Assembly: GCA_944323955.1 (NCBI GenBank)
Contig: CALUUK010000002.1
Location: 176,338 to 240,337 of the forward strand
DNA: 64,000 bases
Direction of reading: 5' to 3'
Source of the DNA: Candidatus Gastranaerophilales bacterium
Lineage (GTDB): Bacteria; Cyanobacteriota; Vampirovibrionia; Gastranaerophilales; Gastranaerophilaceae
In this document: positions 56,417 through 64,000 of the stretch, piece after piece
Layout of the letters: each line of letters begins with the position of its first letter
How positions within the stretch are numbered: the stretch's first letter is position 1
Notes under the pieces: model-generated
Told to the model about the DNA's origin: nothing
Seen by the model: the letters and a program-made list of their open reading frames with translations, nothing else
The model's database searches: none
Program-made: the position numbers and the translations under genes

Positions 56417-57643
56417 TTATTCGTATCTCAAGGCGTCTATGGGGTTTAGTAAAGAGGCTTTATATGCGGGATAATATCCGAAAGCAATGCCTACGAGTCC
56501 TGAAAATCCTAATGACAGCAATATGGAAAACATTGAAATTGACACACTCATTCCGTCAGAGAAAAATTCAACGGATTTTGCACCTAATATACCTGTCACA
56601 ACTCCGATTAATCCTCCTATCATAGAGAGCATAAATGATTCTATTAAAAACTGCCAGCGGATATCTGATGCTCTTGCCCCTATTGCCATTCTTATTCCGA
56701 TTTCTTTTGTTCTTTCGGTTACGGAAACAAGCATTATGTTCATAATTCCTATTCCGCCTACAAGAAGTGAAACCGAAGCAATTGAAGCCAAGAGTATTGC
56801 AAAAGTTTGAACGGTTGATTTCATTCGCTCTTGAAATTCGGCTGAATTTCTTATTTCAAAATCTTGTGTTTGATGCTTACCTATATTATGGCGTTGGATT
56901 AAGAGTGCTTCAACATCTTTTTCAACTTCATTTAAAGTGTCAGCATCAATACCTTTTACCAGAATCATTTTTACACTTCCCGGAAAGGTTACACCGAAAA
57001 GTTTTTTCTGGGCTGTTGTAATCGGAATGAAAATCAAGTCATCCTGATCCATCGGGCCCATTGAGCCTTTTGTTTTTAGAGTACCGAGTACTTTAAAAGG
57101 GACATTGCCTACTCTTATGGTTTTATTAACCGGAGAAACGTCGCCGAATAATTCTGTCGCAACAGTTGATCCTATAACCGCAACTTTTGCACTGTTTTTT
57201 ATATCATCATGTGTAAATGCTCTTCCCGCATCAACTTCGTAGTTTTTTATATATAAATATTCAGGGGTCGTTCCGTAGACGGTGCTTTGCCAGTTTTGAT
57301 TACCGTACATTAGTTGTTTGCTTTCGCTTGATGCGGGTGCAACAGCGTCTACATTTTCAATATTTCTTATTGCCAGAGAATCTTTCATTGTTAATGATGG
57401 TCTTGTCCCGATTCCCATACTTACTCCGCCTGTTTTTGCCGAAGAAGATCTTATTGTAAGCAGATTACTGCCCATTGATTCCATATTCTCCTGAACTTTA
57501 TTGCTTGCTCCCGTTCCTATTGCAAGCATTATAATAACAGCGCTGACACCGATAATAATTCCCAGACTTGTTAAGGCAGAGCGCATTTTATTTACTTTCA
57601 GCGAAATTACGGCCATTTTTAATGTGGACTTAAAATCTATCAT
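56417..57643 (-). CDS. MacB-like ABC transporter permease
   Basis: This 408-residue permease has four membrane segments: one near the N-terminus (LGIIIGVSAVIIMLAIG), then a large periplasmic domain, then three at the C-terminus with the FtsX-like coupling region GIMNIMLVSVTERTKEIGIRMAIGA. This is the MacB topology. Its ATG overlaps the stop of the ATPase gene (TGATG). MacB proteins push substrates through the MacA-TolC channel using ATP. The ATPase is separate here, unlike one-piece MacB. Confidence 0.93.
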   Translation of the reverse strand: MIDFKSTLKMAVISLKVNKMRSALTSLGIIIGVSAVIIMLAIGTGASNKVQENMESMGSNLLTIRSSSAKTGGVSMGIGTRPSLTMKDSLAIRNIENVDAVAPASSESKQLMYGNQNWQSTVYGTTPEYLYIKNYEVDAGRAFTHDDIKNSAKVAVIGSTVATELFGDVSPVNKTIRVGNVPFKVLGTLKTKGSMGPMDQDDLIFIPITTAQKKLFGVTFPGSVKMILVKGIDADTLNEVEKDVEALLIQRHNIGKHQTQDFEIRNSAEFQERMKSTVQTFAILLASIASVSLLVGGIGIMNIMLVSVTERTKEIGIRMAIGARASDIRWQFLIESFMLSMIGGLIGVVTGILGAKSVEFFSDGMSVSISMFSILLSLGFSGLVGIAFGYYPAYKASLLNPIDALRYE

Positions 57644-58359
57644 CAGGTCTGCCTCGTTCTTGTTTTTTGCCATTCTTCTTTGCTTTGGTCGGAGATTATT
57701 TTTCCGTCTTTAAATTTTATTATTCTTTTGCAGTATTCTGCTATATCTGGTTCATGCGTTACAAGTACAATGGTTTTTCCTGTGTTATTATTAAGATTTA
57801 CAAAAAATTCCATAACTTCAATGCTTGTTTTCGTATCAAGATTTCCCGTAGGTTCATCTGCCAATATTATAGGAGCATCATTTACTATTGCTCTTGCAAT
57901 TGCAACTCTTTGCTGCTGACCTCCCGACATTTGGTTCGGCATATGGTCTTCTCTGTTTTCGAGTCCTACTATTTTTAATGCTTTTCTTGCTCTTATATGT
58001 CTTTCTTCTTCCGGAATTCCTTTATATATCATTGGAAGCTCAACATTATCAAGAGCGGAAGTTCTCGGGATAAGATTAAAACCTTGAAATACAAAACCGA
58101 GTTTTATGTTTCTTATATCCGAAAGTTCGTTACTTGAGAGAGAAAGTACATCAATTCCGTCAAGATAATAACTTCCCGAATTTGGTTTATCAAGTGTGCC
58201 AAGCATGTTCATGCAGGTTGATTTTCCGCTTCCCGATGTTCCCATTATCGCAACAAACTCTCCTTCATTTATTGACAGCGAAACATCATCAAGCGCATTA
58301 AAACTTTCATCGCCGGTTTGGTATGTTTTTATTGCATGTTCTACTTTAATCAGGCTCAT
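57643..58359 (-). CDS. ABC transporter ATP-binding protein (MacB/LolD type)
   Basis: This 238-residue ATPase has Walker A GTSGSGKST (residues 40-48), the signature MSGGQQQRVAIARAI, Walker B IILADEPTGNLD and the H-loop VTHEP. It belongs to the MacB/LolD/FtsE group. Its ATG directly follows the adaptor's stop. It supplies the energy for the adjoining permease. It is the second-last gene of tolC-macA-ABC-macB. Confidence 0.95.
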   Translation of the reverse strand: MSLIKVEHAIKTYQTGDESFNALDDVSLSINEGEFVAIMGTSGSGKSTCMNMLGTLDKPNSGSYYLDGIDVLSLSSNELSDIRNIKLGFVFQGFNLIPRTSALDNVELPMIYKGIPEEERHIRARKALKIVGLENREDHMPNQMSGGQQQRVAIARAIVNDAPIILADEPTGNLDTKTSIEVMEFFVNLNNNTGKTIVLVTHEPDIAEYCKRIIKFKDGKIISDQSKEEWQKTRTRQT

Positions 58360-59502
58360 TTATAATCTTGGTATCCTCATTTGTTTTTGGCTTTGCTTTC
58401 CGTTCCGGCTTTTTCCTATATATACAGTGTCTCCGGATTTTACTTCATCGGATATAATCTGTGTATAAAAGTCATTACTTAATCCCGTTTCAATATTAAC
58501 TCTGTACGGTTTCCCTTTTTTCTGCAGCCATATGCCTTTTTCTTCATACTTTTTATTATTTTGCGCAGCGGTAAACTTAAGAGCACTGTTTGGAACGGTT
58601 AAAATATTTTCTCTTTTATCGGTAATAATGGAAACATTGGCGGTCATCCCGGGAAGCAGTTTACCTTCTTCATTTTCAACATCAATAATAACGGTATATG
58701 TAACAACGTTAGATTCTGTTGTGGGAGATAATCTTACCTGTGTTACTTTGCCTTTAAAAATGCTGTCTTGGTATCCGTCAAGTGTATATTCAACGTCTTG
58801 CCCTTCTTTTACTTTTCCTATATCAGCTTCCGATACACTTGTTTCAATTTGCATTTTTGTTAAATCTTCCGCAACCGTAAATAATGTCGGGGTTTGGAAA
58901 CTTGCAGCAACGGTTTGACCTACTTCCACTTCTTTTGAAATTACAGTGCCGTTAACGGGTGAAACAATTTTGGTATAACCCATATTTGCGGATGCGGTTG
59001 CATAATTTGCTTGTGCCTGCATAATGCTTGCATGTGCCGCTGCAACTTGTGCCAAATCCGATTTATATGCTGATTCTGCCGAATCTAAATCATTTTTTGA
59101 GACAAGATTCCTGTCATAAAGATTTTTATATCTGTGATATGTCTTTGTATCATATTCTAAAAGTGCTTTATTTTTTGCCAGAGTGGCTTTTGCATTATTT
59201 ATATTTGCCAGTGACTGCTGCAATTGTGCCTGAAATAATGATGTATCTATTTGTGCAAGGATTTGGCCTTTCTCTACTTTGGAATTAAAGTCTACATAAA
59301 TTTCTTCAATTCTTCCCGAGACTTGTGAACCTATTGATACAGTGTTAATAGGTTGAATTGTACCGGTTGCTTCAACAATTTGTGTGATTGTCCTTTCTTG
59401 TACAGTATCTGTTATATAACTGATTTTGTTTGATTTTTTCGCAAAAACAAACGGAACGGCTATTAATATAAGTATTATGACAGGAATGATTATTCTTCTC
59501 AT
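58360..59502 (-). CDS. MacA-like periplasmic adaptor protein
   Basis: This 380-residue membrane-fusion protein has an N-terminal anchor (about residues 4-20) and barrel-sandwich halves (TGTIQPINTVSIGSQVSGRIEEIYVDFNSKVEKGQILAQID and SPVNGTVISKEVEVGQTVAASFQTP). A coiled-coil hairpin lies between them (about 85-170) and a beta-barrel domain after. It links the inner-membrane pump to the outer-membrane TolC. It overlaps tolC by four bases and is followed directly by the ATPase. Confidence 0.94.
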   Translation of the reverse strand: MRRIIIPVIILILIAVPFVFAKKSNKISYITDTVQERTITQIVEATGTIQPINTVSIGSQVSGRIEEIYVDFNSKVEKGQILAQIDTSLFQAQLQQSLANINNAKATLAKNKALLEYDTKTYHRYKNLYDRNLVSKNDLDSAESAYKSDLAQVAAAHASIMQAQANYATASANMGYTKIVSPVNGTVISKEVEVGQTVAASFQTPTLFTVAEDLTKMQIETSVSEADIGKVKEGQDVEYTLDGYQDSIFKGKVTQVRLSPTTESNVVTYTVIIDVENEEGKLLPGMTANVSIITDKRENILTVPNSALKFTAAQNNKKYEEKGIWLQKKGKPYRVNIETGLSNDFYTQIISDEVKSGDTVYIGKSRNGKQSQKQMRIPRL

Positions 59503-60911
59503 ATTTCCCCCATTGCTGTTTTCAGGTCAACCAGTGCAACATTGTATTTGTATATTGTTTGTACATAATCGCGCTGTGCGTTATTGTAGTTTTCTTTTGC
59601 ATCCTGCAATTCTATAAAATTGCCGAGTCCTACTTCATATCTTGCATCTGCAAGCTCATAATTTTCAAGTGTTTGACGGACTTTTGTCTGCATCAGCGGT
59701 ATATTTTTTTCAAGCTGCAGCATATTTACATATGCTTCTTGTACATCAAAGTATATACTTTGTTTTACTAATTCAACGTTATTATTGGCAACCTCTAATT
59801 GTGCTTTGCTTTCTTTTATTTTGAATTTTGTTTCCATTATATTAAGATTGTTTGTTGATAAGTATGCTCCTACGCTTATACCGTTTGTAGAATAATAGTT
59901 ATTATTATTCCAATTATATCCGACGGATCCTGTTAAATCAGGGAAATATGATTTTTTGGTATACTTTAATGCTTCATTAACCGCATCTTTCGTTGCTTCT
60001 ATTGATAATAAATCGGGTCTGTTTTTGTATGCTTTCTCTATTGATTCTTGTAAGGTATATGGATATTTTTCAAATTTATAATTCTCAAGCAAATCAGTCT
60101 TTTCTACCTGGGTTGTCAAAACAGCATCTTTTGTTTTGATTGTTCCGTCTTCATTTGAGGTTGTGTTTGCAATATTAAGAAGATTTATTTCGGCATAATT
60201 ATTTTTAAAATTAAAGGTTTCGGTATTTTCTATATTGTAATTCGGAGCATCGGGAGTATACATTGCATTATTTAATGCTATTATAGTGTTTTGATAAGTT
60301 GTTTCCGCATTTATAAGATTAATTTGCGCATCACTCAAATATACTTCCTGATTAACCAAATCAATTCTCGAAACAAGCCCTTCTTCAAAAAAAGCCTTTG
60401 TTCTGCTGTATTGACGCTCATTAACATGTACATTTGCTTTTTGGATATCAACATTTGCTTTTGCTGCCAGTACGGCATAATATGCTGACTTTACACTGTT
60501 TGCCGTATCAAGAATTGCACTTTTTAAATCATATTCAGCTGCAATTTTATAAAATTTTTGCATTTTAACTTGCGAAAAAACTTTGCCAAAACTGTAGATT
60601 AACTGATTTAAAGCTATTTTTGCCGAGCTGTTATTATTGTGAGAAGAACGGTACCGGCTTCCGGAGTTTGTGAATTCATAACCCACACTAGCGCCTAAGG
60701 AAGGAAAATAACTTGATTTGCTTTGTCCTACAACTGCTTCTTGCATCTCAATATATTGTTTATATATTTGTACTTGCGGGCTTTTTTCTATGGCAATATC
60801 AATACAATCCTGCATTGATAAAGTTGTTCCTTCTTTTATTTCATTGATTGCAAACGCACAAGAATGGCAAAAAGCCAATATTAAAATTGTTATATATATT
60901 TTCTTAAACAT
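59499..60911 (-). CDS. TolC-family outer-membrane efflux protein
   Basis: This 470-residue protein has a signal peptide (MFKKIYITILILAFCHSCAFA). The mature part has two OEP repeats with long coiled helices (for example YYAVLAAKANVDIQKANVHVNERQYSRTK and RYEVGLGNFIELQDAKENYNNAQRDYVQ) and beta segments (GASVGYEFTNSGSRYRS, TGSVGYNWNNNNYY). It forms the outer-membrane duct for the MacA/MacB pump encoded just downstream. Its presence is direct evidence for an outer membrane. Confidence 0.94.
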   Translation of the reverse strand: MFKKIYITILILAFCHSCAFAINEIKEGTTLSMQDCIDIAIEKSPQVQIYKQYIEMQEAVVGQSKSSYFPSLGASVGYEFTNSGSRYRSSHNNNSSAKIALNQLIYSFGKVFSQVKMQKFYKIAAEYDLKSAILDTANSVKSAYYAVLAAKANVDIQKANVHVNERQYSRTKAFFEEGLVSRIDLVNQEVYLSDAQINLINAETTYQNTIIALNNAMYTPDAPNYNIENTETFNFKNNYAEINLLNIANTTSNEDGTIKTKDAVLTTQVEKTDLLENYKFEKYPYTLQESIEKAYKNRPDLLSIEATKDAVNEALKYTKKSYFPDLTGSVGYNWNNNNYYSTNGISVGAYLSTNNLNIMETKFKIKESKAQLEVANNNVELVKQSIYFDVQEAYVNMLQLEKNIPLMQTKVRQTLENYELADARYEVGLGNFIELQDAKENYNNAQRDYVQTIYKYNVALVDLKTAMGEI

Positions 60912-60966
60912 TATCTTTACTTATTAGTATATCGTATATTTTTAAACGATACAAAAAAATATAAGT

Positions 60967-61542
60967 TCATTTTATTAATGAATGTCTTTTCTTGTATATA
61001 ATTACATAGAATGCGATTATAAGAACAGTAGCGGCAATAATAACAACTTCAATATACTGTTTTATGGCTTCTCCGAAAAGCATAAGTACAATGCTTACGA
61101 GAAAAAATCTTAAACCGCGGCCAAAGAAACTTGCAATTAAGAATTTCCAAAAATTCATATTTAAAATACCGCTTGCAATTGTAAAAACTTTATATGGAAT
61201 AGGTGTGAAAGCGGAAAAGAATACGGCATAAGTACCATATTTATTATACAAATTTTCAACGGCTTCAAATTTTTCTTTTCCGCCTTTTCTGAAAAACCAG
61301 TTAAATGCAGGTCTGCCGCCCCAGTATCCTATTGCATAACCCATTGCTCCTCCAAGTGCGGATGCAATTGTGCACACAAAAGCATAAAATAAGGCTTTTG
61401 CAGGGTTCGCTAAATCCATTACAACAAGTAAAATGTCAGGGGGAGGAACAAGAAAAAAACTTTCTATAAAAGAATTTAGGGCAAGTCCTGCTGTACCCAT
61501 AGATTTAAAGTATTCTGTCATTTGAACAAATATTTCGTGCAT
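60967..61542 (-). CDS. DedA/VTT-domain membrane protein (YqaA-like)
   Basis: This 191-residue membrane protein has about five hydrophobic segments. The SNARE-associated/VTT domain is seen as NSFIESFFLVPPPDILLVVMDLANP, GAMGYAIGYWGGRPAF and FFSAFTPIPYKVFTIASGILNMNFWKFL. VTT proteins act in lipid scrambling and envelope homeostasis, and this length matches the YqaA subgroup. AAGGGGAG precedes the ATG. It lies between the tolC operon and the dnaK terminator, on the same strand. Confidence 0.9.
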   Translation of the reverse strand: MHEIFVQMTEYFKSMGTAGLALNSFIESFFLVPPPDILLVVMDLANPAKALFYAFVCTIASALGGAMGYAIGYWGGRPAFNWFFRKGGKEKFEAVENLYNKYGTYAVFFSAFTPIPYKVFTIASGILNMNFWKFLIASFFGRGLRFFLVSIVLMLFGEAIKQYIEVVIIAATVLIIAFYVIIYKKRHSLIK

Positions 61543-61581
61543 GATTCTCCCCTTGATAAGATTTTAACACGAAAAAATATT

Positions 61582-61615
61582 AAAAAAAGCCCCAAAGAAA
61601 TTTGGGGCTTTTTTT
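61582..61615 (-). terminator. intrinsic terminator of dnaK
   Basis: On the minus strand AAAAAAAGCCCCAAA pairs with TTTGGGGCTTTTTTT around a four-base loop, 14 bases beyond the dnaK stop. Confidence 0.93.
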
Positions 61616-61628
61616 ATTAAAGAATTTA

Positions 61629-63563
<1,935 letters not shown>

Positions 63564-63574
63564 TCAAAATTTTA

Positions 63575-64000
63575 TTAAAAAGCAAAATATAAAAACTCAT
63601 TGCTTTTTGTCATTGATATTACGGAATATACAAAAACTATCAGAAGAATCAGATTATAAAATTTATTATTTGATTTTATATATTTTTCTGCAAGCTGCAT
63701 TGAATTTTGCGAGAAAAATACAATGTATAAAGCTGCAAGTAAAAGTAAATAATTTATTTTAAAGAAGGCTTCGTACGGAGGGTAGCTTAAATCACGAAAT
63801 ACAATATTAAAACCGTCAATGAAGATATTATTTAATGAAAAATTGAAGTTAAACATTAAATGCAGTATGTCGAAGGATTGATTAATATCTTTAGTAAAAA
63901 TAAACGGCATTATAACTGTAAGGGATAAAAACGTAATAGAAGTTGCGAGAGCTTTGTGCATTTTGATATTAAGTTTTTGCCACAGCCTGTTGATGCATAT
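63575..64000 (-). CDS. MBOAT-family O-acyltransferase, C-terminal part (runs off the window)
   Basis: The frame is open to the right edge: upstream of the apparent ATG at 63961 it reads INRLWQKLNIK with no stop. So this is the 3' part (about 141 codons) of a larger gene. The pattern LATSITFLSLTVIMPFIFTKD, two further membrane segments and the ending NEFLYFAF resemble the C-terminus of AlgI-like membrane-bound O-acyltransferases that acetylate extracellular polysaccharides. The catalytic His lies beyond the window, so this is a fair but unconfirmed call. Confidence 0.6.
   Translation of the reverse strand: MCINRLWQKLNIKMHKALATSITFLSLTVIMPFIFTKDINQSFDILHLMFNFNFSLNNIFIDGFNIVFRDLSYPPYEAFFKINYLLLLAALYIVFFSQNSMQLAEKYIKSNNKFYNLILLIVFVYSVISMTKSNEFLYFAF

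Overview
The window is AT-rich chromosomal DNA from a bacterium that looks like a non-photosynthetic relative of the cyanobacteria, most likely a gut Melainabacteria/Gastranaerophilales (Vampirovibrionia) lineage. The evidence is as follows. The RNA polymerase beta' subunit is split into separate rpoC1 and rpoC2 genes, and rpoC2 carries a very large insertion in its trigger loop. A gene resembling the cyanobacterial Fe-S protein LdpA is present. The ribosomal operon ends rpoA-rplQ-truA-rplM-rpsI, as in cyanobacteria. No photosynthesis gene is visible. A TolC/MacA/MacB-type efflux operon, an AsmA-like protein and an MlaE permease indicate a two-membrane envelope. The genus assignment is inference; the split rpoC is seen directly.

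Layout. 1-5365: translation and transcription operon infA-rpmJ-rpsM-rpsK-rpsD-rpoA-rplQ-truA-rplM-rpsI, interrupted after rpmJ by a palindromic repeat. 5373-9785 (minus): an acidic repeat protein, a flotillin with its NfeD-like partner, and an orphan PAS histidine kinase. 9923-21078 (plus): a GlgC-like nucleotidyltransferase with a novel N-terminal extension, then rpoB-rpoC1-rpoC2 from its own promoter. 21091-26075: a small exported protein, panD, two long overlapping palindromes, an RluB-type pseudouridine synthase, and glucokinase-holA-holB. 26104-33468: a giant AsmA-like protein (minus), then ldpA-HAD and a DUF47-pit phosphate uptake pair (plus). 33607-35502 (minus): tRNA-Gly, radical SAM protein, HAD phosphatase and tRNA-Leu, apparently one transcription unit. 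A duplicated piece of the tRNA-Leu 3' end lies beyond it. 35572-43825: small redox and zinc proteins, a DHH phosphoesterase, gpmI-valS, a pair of related small proteins (one frameshifted) and a TPR protein. 44054-55000: a membrane glycosyltransferase, two amino-acid transporters, pilT, mlaE, mutL, and a two-gene SDR/TPP-enzyme cassette. 55195-64000: a NAGPA-domain surface protein, the tolC-macA-ABC-macB operon, a DedA-like protein, dnaK, and the 3' part of an MBOAT O-acyltransferase running off the right edge.

Most of the window is conserved housekeeping. No CRISPR array, prophage or recognisable transposase was found. The least explained parts are the modular small-protein pair at 41661-42277, the double palindrome at 21968-22324, the tRNA-Leu 3' duplication at 33461-33652, the 245-residue N-terminal extension on the GlgC-like protein, and the cysteine-rich radical SAM protein embedded between tRNA genes.
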